A DNA stretch of 64,000 nucleotides from Diabrotica undecimpunctata. Taxonomy: Eukaryota > Arthropoda > Insecta > Coleoptera > Chrysomelidae. Under the pieces are notes generated by a model. It was not told where the DNA came from and ran no database searches. It saw only the letters and a list, made by a program, of their open reading frames with translations. Both the position numbers and the translations under genes were made by a program. Where the stretch lies: assembly GCF_040954645.1 (NCBI RefSeq), contig NC_092806.1, positions 25,197,644-25,261,643 of the forward strand, in the 5' to 3' direction. Below, one piece after another: positions 47,487-58,295 of this stretch (position 1 is its first letter; every line of letters starts with the position of its first letter).

Positions 47487-47520
47487 ATAAGAGCAGTATC
47501 AGTGATAATACTGCTCTTAT
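47487..47520. repeat. Perfect 13-bp stem hairpin
   Basis: ataagagcagtat (47487-47499) pairs exactly with atactgctcttat (47508-47520) around an 8-base loop. It lies inside the decayed pseudogene. No poly-T or element end follows, so its role is unknown. Confidence 0.85.
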
Positions 47521-48109
47521 ATGAGAAATTGAAAGTCATTATTGTCGCAATAGATATGAAAAAGAATATTTAAATCCGGAACTAAACGTAACAATAATGT
47601 ACAAATTATATTTAGAGTGAATTAATGAAAAGGAGCATGCAAAAGAACTTGCCGTAAACAAAGTTCAACCTTCATTTTAAGCCCCCAACATTGATACATG
47701 TGATATCTGTGACAGTTTTGAAAATAAGCGAAAAGAGGCAGATCCTACTGGAGTTGAAAATATTTTAAAGAAAAAGGCAGATAATTTGAATGACGCAGAA
47801 AACAGATACAAGTTAAAACGGCAGAATAAGATAACATGACAACAGAATTTAAAAGAAGTCGTAGCAATGATGGACTTGAGAAAAGCAGTTATGGATATTT
47901 AATTTTACCGTCTATAATGATAATACTGCCGAAGGTTCATGCTTTATGTGGGACGAGTCTTTATGTGGTTAAAAAATTTACCTTTTATAACAGAAGAGGT
48001 AACATTTTGGTTAGACAACTGCTCTGGTCAAAACATTTTTATTTTGTTTATATATGTGGGCTATTTATAACACCTCAGTAGTTAGAATTTACCATAAATA
48101 TTTACTCAA

Positions 48110-48501
48110 ATAAACAGTTCAAAAGATCCGTGTGTGTCAAAGGGCGATGGAGCGTGCTATTATGTTGGGCGTTTCACTACGAGACAAGATCAGAAATCGC
48201 CAGCTTCGACAAAGAACAGGAGTGGCTGATGCAGTAGAGAGAGTAGCAACACTAAAATGGAACTGGGCAGGTCACGTGGCTCGAATGACAGACAATAGAT
48301 GGACAAAGCGGATACTGGAATGGAGACCAAGAGATGATGCCTACCGAAGTAGAGGTCGTCCACCAACACGTTGGACTGACGATCTAAAACGTTGTCATAG
48401 GAATTGGATGCAAGAGGCACAAAATCGAAATAAATGGAAAATTATGAGGGAGATCTATGTCCAGCAGTGGATAAGCGAAGATTGAATGATGATGATGATG
48501 A
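48110..48501 (+). mobile_element. 392-bp LINE 3' end, (GAT)n tail, 10-bp TSD
   Basis: Encodes RVCQRAMERAIMLGVSLRDK, LRQRTGVADAVERVATLKWN, WAGHVARMTDNRWTKRILEW, SRGRPPTRWTDDLKRCHRNW, then QQWISED, a stop and (GAT)5. atttactcaa is present at 48100-48109 and 48502-48511. Removing the insert restores the host reading HKYLLK followed by GHKHNKADTIH. It is about 95% identical by eye to 56851-57220. Confidence 0.93.
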
Positions 48502-48997
48502 TTTACTCAAGGGCATAAACACAACAAAGCAGACACAATACATGTACCCCATAAATGGGTCCAGTTTATAAGGACCTGCAGTTCTTTAAACCGCTTATTG
48601 TTTATAAGCTAAAAACAAGTGACTTTTTCAACTTCAAAGAATCGAGAAGTCCATTTATTAATAGGAAACGGAACCTTTCTATCTACTAAAATTGTGCACT
48701 TCGAGAAAGTCGAGATAGACCACCCTGGTATTATGTTTTATAAAACAACAATTTCCCAGGAAAATTTTAAAACTGTCAATTTTAAAAGGAAAATGAGAAG
48801 TTCTCTCGATGGTTTCCTACCAAAGATATTGGACCAAATAAATAATAAAAAATCAATTCCAATTGATAGTTCAAAATATAACCACTTAATGAAATTGCTA
48901 TAATGGGTACCTTTTATTTACCATTCCTTCGATAAATCTTTAAAAACAGCAAAAAATAAAGTTGTCGTTAACGAAGACAATTATTCATGTTCCGAAG

Positions 48998-49190
48998 ATG
49001 ATTCATCATCATCAGCATCTTTGGCTCGACAATCCTCTGTGGATCTAGGCCTGCTCTAAGATTCGTCACCATTCTGTTCGGTTTCTGGCAACATGTTGCC
49101 ATCTTCTGATTTTTAATATCCGTAAGTCGGTTTCAACTCCATCTAACCACCTAATTCGCGGTCGGCCTTTGCTTCTTCTTTTCACTTTTT
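48998..49190 (-). mobile_element. LINE 3' end, minus strand, (GAT)n tail
   Basis: The minus strand reads GRPRIRWLDGVETDLRILKI, RRWQHVARNRTEWRRILEQA, then a GAT-rich end (complement of tcatcatcatcagcatc). It abuts the C-terminus of the SDNCSGQN pseudogene. It is a second, distinct (GAT)n-tailed subfamily. Confidence 0.75.
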
Positions 49191-49215
49191 TGTTTAAAAG
49201 AAAAAGAAACACAGC

Positions 49216-49458
49216 CCCAACACTTTATCCAAGAATATATGGCTTGGTAATGAATTAATGATCTTATGAAGTCTATCTCAACTCTAAAGTATCCAATTTT
49301 ACAATGCATACGGTCACATTTTTTTGAAGATCTTTTGAAGACCCAACACTTTATCCAAGAATATATGGCTTGGTAATGAATTAATGATCTTATGAAGTCT
49401 ATCTCAACTCTAAAGTATCCAATTTTACAATGCATACGGTCACATTTTTTTGAAGATC
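49216..49458. repeat. 126-bp tandem duplication
   Basis: The block from ccaacactttatccaag to the ttttttgaagatct end occurs twice head to tail, starting at 49216 and 49342, and is nearly identical. The period is a multiple of three, so a minus-strand open frame shows a 42-residue repeat, but no known domain. Confidence 0.93.
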
Positions 49459-50189
49459 TAATACAAATCTACAACTCTAAGATTGGACATTTTTATCATG
49501 TGCCCATTCTAGTATAATATTAATTGCTTTATGTCGAATAACATTAAGGTACCACCTTAAACTAAAGCATAGTGAAGACGTGACCTACAATTGGTAATCC
49601 CATATCTCTCCAGCCCATTATCGTCTAAGATATTCGACCTGTTGAATAGAAACAGGTTAACGTCAGAGACAATAATTCTTCGTTGATGTTGGAATCTCGA
49701 GAAATTTATCATAATAATTCCTTAAATAAACACAGACTCATCTTAGAAAGTTATTTATATGATGCGTAATCAGTGTAACTTGCTGGTATTAGCATATTCT
49801 TATCTGGGCTCGTGCAGAGAGCGAAATTAACTGATGATGAATGTGATCCTGGAGATCCCTTACGGGGGGCCCGTGACGCGATGACGCTAGGTGATGAGGT
49901 GACAGCAAGAGATAATTTCGAAAATTTACTGAAATGGTATTCTTTGGCTTTTATTTCTATAAATGGAGTGCGCTTACGATTTCCTAACGAGCTGGCCTAT
50001 TACGAGGGTCTTATGTAAATTTATAGAACATGGAAACTTTAAGTTATTTATGAGTTATACAATTTTTTTTCCGACATATATTCGAATTTGTGCGTAAAAT
50101 GTTCAAAGTTGTATTTATTCCGTGCACAATTTTTCAATCTCATATTATTAACAATAATTCATGATGCTGCAAAAAAAGCTATAGGGAAA
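49459..50189. other. Spacer with unrecognised 68-codon open frame
   Basis: The open frame 49812-50018 (starting MQRAKLTDDECDPGDP, with GARDAMTLGDEVTARDNFEN) is higher in GC than its surroundings and contains a ggggggcccgtgacgcg stretch. I do not recognise it. It could be a captured exon fragment or chance. Confidence 0.35.
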
Positions 50190-51310
50190 AAGGCTGTAAT
50201 AATTATAAAAAAAAAAAGAAATATCCTCGGTGGTCCTTTGAACTAGAAATTCTGGTGAAAGAGCAGAAGAAAGCTTACGAGAAATTCATATTTACTGAAA
50301 CTCTCGAGAGTAGAAATACATATAATGAGCAACAAGTAAAGTATAAAATGCTAAAAACAATTACTGGGAAAGAACATGTAAAGAAGTAAATAAATGTACC
50401 GGTAATACAACAGTGAATAGATCCTGACTAGTTATTAGAGAACTATTAATACCGAATAAAGATGCTGCAGGAGTATATCTTGTTGGCATTCAAGAGTGGA
50501 ATGGATATTATCATAAGCGCCTTACGGAAGATAGAATTGGATTTCAGGGAGAAATCTACGAAGGGAATATTTAACAAGAAGCAATAATAACTACATCAAA
50601 AGTAAGAAAAATTGCAGCTATGTAAGTAAAGAAAAAGCCCCTGTTCCAAAAAATATAAGTAACGAACTACACAAATCAGTTCTGGATAAATTAATTAAGA
50701 TTCTTTTAGTTATCTTTAATAAGTGCCTCAACTAAGTAGAAGTATCGGAGATGAAGCGCCAAGATTTCAAGGCTAGATCATGTCAGATATTATGAAATTG
50801 GAATAATTTTAAATGTAGATAATAATATAATAGGAACAATAGAATAGAAAAGAATGACTAAATGACACTAGATGGACATTAAATATAAAGTTAGGTCCCA
50901 GTAGAAAAAAGGAAACGAGGTCAGCCACCAAGAAGATGGAAAAGGGACGTCAAAGAAACAATGGAGAAATAAGGCTTCCATATCTTTAATAAGTGTCTCA
51001 ACGAAGATGAAGTATTGAAGACGAAGCGCCAATATTTCAAGGCTAGATCATGTCAGAAATTATGAAATTAGAATAATTATAAATGTAAATAATAATATAA
51101 TAGGAACAATAGAATAGAAAAGAATAAATAAATGCCACTAGATAGACATTAAATATAAAGTTAGGTCCCAGTAGAAAAAAGGAAACGAGGTCAGCCACCC
51201 AGAAGATGGAAAAGAGACGTAAAAGAAATAATGGAGAAATAAGGCTTCCATGAAGGTGACTGGCAACGTCGAAAATTAGGGAAGTTGTTCCCCATAACTG
51301 ATCATCTAAA
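50190..51310 (+). mobile_element. Degraded LINE with internal tandem duplication
   Basis: The linker of a LINE ORF is readable in broken frames (LEILVKEQKKAYEKFIF, ESRNTYNEQQVKYKML). After a decayed stretch comes a 3' end (SRKKETRSATKKMEKGR and GDWQRRKLGKLF on the plus strand). Between 50711 and 51250 a 270-bp block is duplicated. Open frames on the minus strand across it are incidental. Confidence 0.6.
50711..51250. repeat. 270-bp tandem duplication
   Basis: tatctttaataagtg occurs at 50711 and 50981, ggctagatcatgtcag at 50771 and 51041, and the intervening text is nearly identical in both copies. There are two head-to-tail units within the LINE remnant. Confidence 0.93.
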
Positions 51311-52569
51311 TTAAAGCTAAAAAACGTTTTGTTTTGCCAGACCTTATAAATGGTTTGTGCAATATCAAGGAATATCACAGCCTAATATTTTTTTTTTGCT
51401 ACAAACCTATATAGAACTTTTCGTGATCCTGTGTATTTGTTTTAGTATCACATGTTCTTTTAAAAATCTACATTGGTAGTTAGGTTGAAATTTATCTGCC
51501 ACTTTAAAGATATAGGAAGTAGACTAATAAGTAGGTTTATAAGACTTTTTTTTCAGGTTTCGGTATTAACATTATATGAGCCACTTTTTATATGGTGTGT
51601 GTGATTCTAAAATACTTTTTAGGTGTTTAGTAAATTAAGTAGATTTGCCTTTGTCAATCCTAATTTATTTTATACCTTCTGTACGTTGGAGGGAGGGGGA
51701 AGGGACCAGTTAAACTGTTTTTGTAGTTTTCCAGAGGCTTCATATCGAGTATACAAAATAATACAGAGATATATCTATTTGAATTTTAGAAGATATGAAT
51801 TAAAGTGTTTCTCATGTTGTATTTATTTCATTCACTGCTAATTCATTTTTAAATCAATAAATACATTTTAGGAGGTTTACTACAAACAAAGAAATGACAC
51901 AAAAACGATATTATATGGGCCAACAATCCAGTAGTAGACGCACTGTTAATCATATTGTTCAACCTAGTTTTTAAAACAGTTAGGTATCTCTGGATAAAAA
52001 AAATATGGTAAACAAAAGGATGAGAGGAGAGAAAGAATGGAGAAAAGTACACTGTCTGATTTCTGGAGTGTTGTAGAAGTAGAAGCAGGCGGACGGACTA
52101 GGAAATTGAACTAGGGATCTGAAATCTTGTTTCTTTTTTCTCGAGAGCCAAGAACCTGTAAGTACCATAATTAGTTTATGGCCTCACGGAAATATTTTCG
52201 TTCTTTTGATTTTTTTTTTGGGTAATAGGCAATTCTTAAACAACTTTTTTTCTGATTTACGATAATAGGTATGGCAAGTTTTTCCTTAATATAATATAGT
52301 TATCCTTTTTTTAAAGTAACGGTTAATTTAAGGATTTTAGTTGTTTATTGAATGGCAAGACCATTACTCTGGAACTGTGAGTAAAAAAAGATATCTCTAC
52401 TGAAGGAAACAGCATGCCAGTTAAAATTTTTGCAGGTTTCATTACCAATGGTAAGCAAGATTTATAGAAAATATTAGAAGAAATTGCTCTGGATGTAAAA
52501 TAAAGAGGAATTATAATCAATATGAAGCAAAAAGACAAGAATATGACCGTGAAGAGAACACCAATGAAG
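51311..52569. other. AT-rich spacer
   Basis: No gene recognised. Short hydrophobic frames only. Confidence 0.5.
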
Positions 52570-54240
52570 TCATATCATGCAACTTGTAAAGAAAATCGTA
52601 ATAGGAGTAGAACAAATACTGATATTTTCTCAATAAAAATAATTTTTTTTATTATAACTAATAAATTAGCAATCAGAATAAAACAATGTATTCTATAAGT
52701 TAATGTGATGAGTTTAGGTCCTGTCCCTTGGTTCTGGCGTGATGTGGTCCTCTCCAGTGAGAGAATCACGGGTCCATGTTACTGGTCGGTTGGCCAACGT
52801 CGCTTTAGTCTTCTGATAACTCGATGTTGAGGTATTGCGGAAATTAATGGATTGGAGTGTGTGTTTACTTTTTGAATGTATTGAAATTTTTTTTGATGGT
52901 ATACTTCTTTCACTGTTGAGATATTGAGATCTTCATAGATTCTTTGGTTGGTTACGTACCAGGGTGTATCAACAATTGCTCTTAAGATTTTTGATTGGCA
53001 TCTATCCATAATAGCAATATTAGATTTACTACTACAGCCCCACAGCTCTATGCCATATGTCCATATTGGTTTGATAACTGTTTTATAAATTAGAATTTTA
53101 TTATTTATTGACAGCTTGGAGTTTTTTCCAATTAACCAATTAATTTCTTTTTGTCTTAGTTGTATTTGTTTTCTTTTTTTGGTGATGTGTTCTTTCCAAC
53201 ACAGGGTTTGGTCCAGGTGTAGCCCTAGGTATTTGGTTGTTTTAGTCCTGGGTATTTCCTCATTGTTGATATATATTGGTGGTGGTGTTTCTCGTCGTAA
53301 AGCGAAAGTTACGTGGGTTGACTTGTTTTCGTTTATTTTTATTTTCCATTGTTTTAGCCAGTTTTCAAGCTCATACAAATAGTCTTGGAGTTGTTGTGTA
53401 GCTATTTTAATGTGTTTGTGACTTGTAAGTGCTACTGTGTCATCTGCAAATGTGCCAATTGTTACGTTATGTGAAGTTGGTAGATCAGACGTATATAAGA
53501 TATATAATAAAGGTCCCAGGATGCTGCCCTGTGGGATTCCCGCCTTAATGGGATGCATTTTGGACATTTCTCCATTTACTCTTGTTCTAAACTGTCGGTT
53601 TTCCAAGTATGATGTAAGTAATCAAAAGAATGGTGGTAATATTTGTTTAATTTTATGAAGAAGTCCTTTATGCCAAACCTTATCAAAAGCTTGACGTACA
53701 TCTAGTGATACCATTGGGCAATATTCCTTTTCTTCTAATGCGGAATTGATTTTATGGGTTATTCGGTGACATTGCTGGATAGTTGAGTGTTCTCGTCGAA
53801 ATCCAAACTGATAATTTGGTATCCAATCTGCTCCTGTAAAGTTTGGATCTATTCTTTTTATTAAAACATTTTCTAGTAATTTGGAGATTGTTGATAACAG
53901 ACTGATAGGTCGATAGGATGAGACTTCACTTGGATCCTTTCCTGGTTTTGGGAATAAAAGTATTTATGCAATTTTTAGATTGTTAGGCCAATTACATCTT
54001 AATATTGCGTTAAATATATATGTAAGGATTACTTTACCGTTTTTTTGTAATTCTTTTAGCATTTTTGGTGTTATTAGGTCAATTCCTGGTGACTTTTTGA
54101 TATTTAGTCTTAAAATTTCTTCTTTAAGTTCTTTGGTTGTTGTTAATTTTATTGGATTTACTGATGGTTGTTCTGAGTTTAAATAATTAATAATTTCTTG
54201 ATCTTCTTCATTGTTGTGTGGTTGGACTAAAATAATGACG
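52570..54240 (-). pseudogene. Jockey-type LINE reverse transcriptase, two stops
   Basis: The minus-strand frame runs from the RT start (KSPGIDLITPKMLKEL) through LFPKPGKDPSEVSSYRPISL, NYQFGFRREHSTIQQCHRIT, motif A as MVSLDVRQAFDKVWHKGLL, motif B as GIPQGSILGPLLYILYTSDL, catalytic IGTFADDTVALT, the thumb (KTTKYLGLHLDQTLCWKEH, YKTVIKPIWTYGIELWG) and the C-terminal RRLKRRWPTDQ. Only two in-frame stops were found (near 53605 and 53965). The endonuclease ORF is absent, so it is 5'-truncated. The catalytic FADD is intact. It is a better-preserved relative of the Jockey copies at 26.3 and 62.5 kb. Confidence 0.9.
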
Positions 54241-54449
54241 TCATGACGTTATGGCAAATAGTGTTTTACTTCAAAAAGAACAGCTACAAAATAAGTAATT
54301 TTATAACCCAGATTATTGTATTTATAGAGGCGCTTACGTGGATTCGGGTGGAAAAATGTCATCAGCAGATCAAAGATCTGATAATTACCATGAATAAAAC
54401 TAGGCACAAGAATTTAACATGCAAAAAATATGAAGGTTACACCGTCAAA

Positions 54450-55310
54450 GAGATACAGGAAACAACTCCTTTAAAATGAACAAATGGTGAAAAGACATCA
54501 ATGATCTCATAACCACCATCAATAAAGCAGTCCAGAATAAACTAGGAATGGGACGCATATAAAGAAATAGTAAAACATAAAGCAAATCATATCCTTGAGG
54601 GAAAAGAGTTGCCTAAAGGAATTGGATGATTAAAAGCTAAAGTAATCAAGCCACAAGAAAGAAGAATCAGCTTATAGACTTATGCAACAAAGAAAAAAAC
54701 AAAAAACTATAAAAGAAAAATAATAGACTATAAGGAGAAAATCTTTAAGAGATGGATAGATTTCAGGAATTGCAGAAAATTGGTGTGAAAAACTGGTATC
54801 AAGATACAAAAGAATAATCGAAGAAAGAAATAGAAAAGTATTGGTTAAGCTTCTCAATCATATTTACCCAACTGCTGAAATCCCAGAGGACTGGTTAATG
54901 TCCGAATTGAGAAGCACTTTTTGCACTTAATGTTTTACTACAGAAATATCGAGATCAACGTGATGATGTATTTGCCGTTTTTATTAATTACAAAAACGCG
55001 TTCGATACAGCATGACGAGTTAATTAAAATATGCACAGATATTAAAGTTAATAACCGCGATGTCAGGATAATTGAAAAATTATATTGGCGACAAACAGCG
55101 AACATTCGAATTAAGGAGAAGTCAATAGAAGAGTGTAAAATTTCAAAGGGAGTCAGGCTAGTTTGGGTGCTGTTCTTATTGTTGTTTAATTTATATTCAG
55201 ATAAAATCTTTAAATGTGGTGTAAAAATTAATAGAATACTGATAAATAACATCAGGTATGTCGTATATATACTTCGGGCAAAAAATCAAACTATCAAAGC
55301 TTAACCTAAA
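54450..55310 (+). mobile_element. RTE-like LINE, degraded
   Basis: Scattered blocks are HILEGKELPKGIG, LLNHIYPTAEIPEDWLMS (frameshifted), ALFALNVLLQKYRD, VFAVFINYKNAFDTA (motif A), DVRIIEKLYWRQTANI, VRLVWVLFLLLFNLYSDKIF (motif B region) and INNIRYV, where the text ends before YADD. Many stops are present. Confidence 0.6.
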
Positions 55311-55339
55311 GGTTTAAATAGACGATGTTGTTTAGCATG

Positions 55340-55650
55340 GGTAGCATTTGGAAGATTACCAGAAAACGATCAGAAGTAGCAGATATAATGCAAAAACATT
55401 GCCATGTTAAAATGAAACTGTGCAGGACAAATAGGAATGGAAGACAACCGTTGGACGAAACGAATTGTTGAATGGCGACCAACAGCAAATAGGAGAAGTA
55501 GAAGCAGATCTTAAACCACATGGACCGATGACTTTAGGTAAATAAATGATCAGGAATGAATACAGAAAACAACGAAAATACTTGAATGGGCACACCTAAG
55601 GGAGGCTTACATCCGACGATGGACAGAATAGCTGTTGATAATGATGATAT
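55340..55650 (+). mobile_element. LINE 3' end, (GAT)-rich tail
   Basis: Frameshifted text gives MLKWNCAGQIGMEDNRWTKR, IVEWRPTANRRSRSRS and a WTDDFR-like block, then a gttgataatgatgatatgat end. It belongs with the 48.1 and 56.8 kb family by block order but is more diverged. Confidence 0.6.
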
Positions 55651-56269
55651 GATCCTATCCTTATCCTTATTTTAATTATTAACGACAAATTATCGAAAGA
55701 AAAATCAGCTTCTGATTTTTTTGTTCTAATGGCAACGTAGCAACGTATGCTCTTAGATTTAAAATTTTTGGAATAACCCTCGTAAAAATGAAGTGCTTTT
55801 ACTATTTTCCTAACGAGCTGAGGCGTTTCTGTCCGATTAATTAGCTTGTTGTTTACTTTATTGCTGTAACATGTGTAAATAGAGGAATATTTTAAGGCAG
55901 GTGACACGTGTTGAACTTCTAACAACAAATAGTACGTTATTAAGATTCCTTGTTATCATCTTACACATGCGTGGACTTTAATTAAAACAATGAAAACAAT
56001 TTATGCTTTACTACTTTAAACTGTTGTCATCGGAGACTTTTCCAGAAACGATTGATATAACTTTATAAAAAATTCCACGTTGTGACTTTTATAGCCAGTG
56101 TCGTAAAGTTACATAAGTGTAGTTTTTATTGAGATGTGTATACATAGCAAATGTATGATAATTTTTAAATTATCTTATTTGAAATAAGAAAGAATTTAGA
56201 AAAATCTGTAAATAGATAATGTAGTTAATGTCGGGTCATATAGGTCATCTTACCTTTATATAGCAGACA
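55651..56269. other. AT-rich spacer
   Basis: A minus-strand open frame 55596-55928 has no recognised motif. Otherwise nothing. Confidence 0.5.
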
Positions 56270-57680
56270 TGCCCGAAACCACGTCAAAGAAGTTCGGATA
56301 TACAGACGACTGGGCGCTTGATACGACCCATAAAGAATTGTAGATTACTGAAAAAATATTAACAAACGACCTAGCTACCCTCGGAAGATACTTCGGCCAC
56401 TGGAGATTACGACCCAACGTCGCCAAGACAGAAGTATCGTGTATTCATTTAAACAGCAGACTGGCCAAGTACCGATTAAAAATACACTTTGAAGACAGAT
56501 TCCTCAACCACACTAAACACCTAAATATCAATGTGTGACACTCGATAGAACGCCAAGCTTTAAATAACATCTTACAAAGATAACTACAACACTTAGAACA
56601 CAAAATAACATTCTGCAAAAGTTATGCGTTGCCACATGGTGTTCCTCAGCATCTACATTTAGATCGACAGCACTGGGACTCGTGTATCCCGATGCGGAGT
56701 ACTGTACACCGGGGTGATTCAGCAGCCCGCACAACAGTGTTGACGCTTAGATAAACCAGATTTTACGTATTATATTGGGCACAAGGGTGTTGGGTGTGTT
56801 TTGCCAGTGTTAACTTACGGTGCGGAAACGTTGACCATGACAAGGAGAACAGTTCAAAAGATCCGTGTGTGTCAAAGGGCGATGGAGCGTGCTATGTTGG
56901 GCGTTTCACTACGAGACAAGATTCCAAATCGCCAGCTACGACAAAGAACAGGAGTGGCTGATGCAGTAGAGAGAGTAGCAACACTGAAATGGAACTGGGC
57001 AGGTAAAGTGGCTCGAATGACAGATAATAGATGGACAAAGCGGATACTGGAATGGAGACCAAGAGATGATGCCTACTGAAGCAGAGGTCGTCCACCAACA
57101 CGTTGGACTGACGATCTAAAACATTGTCATAGGAATTGGATGTAAGAGGCACAAGATCGAAATAGATGGAAAATTATGAGGGAGATCTATGTCCAGCAGT
57201 TGATAAGCGAAGATTGAATGATGATGATTGGGCCCAATAAAGGTCACCCCAATATACTGGCTACCAGCACTAAGCCATATTACCTTACCTGAGCCTCCGA
57301 GAACATGTCCTTGTCAGAGAGTATAGGAAAATTAACGCTTGATCGTGTGCTCCACTTTTACGTTAGTATGACCAGCAGAGACATAAGTAGGCTTTATTCA
57401 AGAACAGCCCTCTAGATTCTGCAAGAATACTAATTAAAAGAACCTTCAAGATAACCGACCGTTGGCGGGAAGATTGGCCTGATACCCGGAATATGCTGTG
57501 TATTACAAGCAAGTAAGAGAGTTTCGACCAACCACGATGAATCTGGGACACAAAGAACAGAATAAGGAAAAACTGTGGCAGGTGTTCCGACAAACTTTTT
57601 AGGTAAGGAAAAATACCCTCACCAAACTGCGATTGCGGTGTTGCAAGACTAACGGTTAAACATCTAGTGGAGTAATGCCC
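56270..57680 (+). mobile_element. LINE RT 3' half, split by nested LINE
   Basis: Reads KFGYTDDWALDTTHKEL (the YADDWA box with A to T), LGRYFGHWRLRPNVAKTEVS, FHLN-type block SCIHLNSRLAKYRLKIHFED, LNHTKHLNI and ILRIILGT. It is interrupted at 56785-57226 and continues through degraded GHPNILATST, then a C-terminal PNCDCGVARLTVKHLVE. The CDCG..TVxHLVExCP end is a Cys/His motif found at C-termini of some Jockey/CR1-type LINE ORFs. Stops are frequent. Confidence 0.72.
56785..57226 (+). mobile_element. 442-bp LINE 3' end, (GAT)n tail, 11-bp TSD
   Basis: Encodes VLPVLTYGAETLTMTRRTVQ, KIRVCQRAMERAMLGVSLRD, VATLKWNWAGKVARMTDNRW and the same C-terminus as 48110-48501, with (GAT)3. attgggcacaa at 56774-56784 and attgggcccaa at 57227-57237 (one mismatch) flank it, and removing it restores the host LINE. 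It extends about 60 bp further 5' than its 48 kb sister. Confidence 0.9.
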
Positions 57681-57870
57681 AATCTGATCCTACAATGGCA
57701 ATCCGTCCGTTTTCTCCTTTTGGCTGTCTCTGGTCCTCCCACGTTGGACATAATCCTTGTCAGCTCCGCAGTCCTCTCCTCTGCCTTACGAACAAAGTAT
57801 TTCACGTGATAACCAAAAATTTGCCTCGTATCTAGGAGTTTACCCAAGTTCTTTACTTTTTGGTAGGTAA
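57681..57870 (-). mobile_element. R1-like LINE RT fragment
   Basis: The minus strand reads YFVRKAEERTAELTRIMSNV, GGPETAKRRKRTD. The KAeertaeLtRimsNxGGPxxxkRR pattern is the thumb region of R1-type LINEs. It is short and bounded by unrelated LINEs. Confidence 0.6.
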
Positions 57871-57879
57871 GATCCTTAC

Positions 57880-58295
57880 TCTTTACTATTCTTCTTTGAA
57901 CCTATGGTTCTTCTATTCCATTCGTATTTAATTCAACTCCTAGATATGTCAAAATTTATAGTTTCAATATCGTCCTACAATTTAACTCGGCGTCTGTTTT
58001 GGCTAGCTCTTGCAAGTGTTAGAATTTTTGTCTTTTGAATATTTATTTTTAGTCCAGTCTCTTCTGCCCATGTTTTTAATTGTGAATATATTTCTGCCGC
58101 CCCTTATCACATATTGGAGAGTCAGGTTAAATAGTGTCGGTCGGAGCCCGTCTTCTAGCTTTAATTCTTCAACTATCAAAAAGTTCTCAGTGAGCTCATT
58201 TTGTACTCTGACCATCTCTGTAGATGAGTCCATTGTTGCTTTTACTAGTCGGATGTATTTTTGGGGGATGTTAAAGCTATGCAATATTTGATATA
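57880..58295 (-). mobile_element. LINE RT fragment
   Basis: A minus-strand open frame of 93 residues reads FNIPQKYIRLVKATMDSSTE, VRVQNELTENFLIVEELKLE, DGLRPTLFNLTLQYVIR. These are the motif-A-to-B stretch and the GLRqGDgLsPxLFNl block of a LINE RT with QGD partly lost. A decayed thumb region follows. 5'- and 3'-truncated. Confidence 0.7.

Larger units (their letters stand above)
46940..49000 (+). pseudogene. Pseudogene of SDNCSGQN-motif multicopy family
   Basis: Possible exon 1 at 46940-46964 (MSESRANE, donor GTAAGT) joins in phase to 47165 (acceptor ttttcag) reading DIPDVHSAYVPESD. After several stops come ESHYCRNRYEKEYLNPEL, DTCDICDSFENKRKEADP (a Cys pair), QQNLKEVVAMMDL, EEVTFWLDNCSGQN (48001-48030) and IYHKYLLK. 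The text is split by a LINE at 48110-48501 and resumes GHKHNKADTIH, then HLLIGNGTFLSTKIVHFEKV..., KMRSSLDGFLPKIL, a stop at 48901-48903, and WVPFIYHSFDK. The D-N-C-S-G-Q-N and GH.HN.ADTIH blocks recur in uncharacterised, often multicopy insect proteins. An RNase H/transposase-like fold is my inference. It is clearly dead. Confidence 0.7.

Noticed and set aside
53116..53658. Plus-strand open frames of 88 and 73 residues
   Set aside because: Antisense shadows of the minus-strand Jockey RT, which has catalytic motifs.
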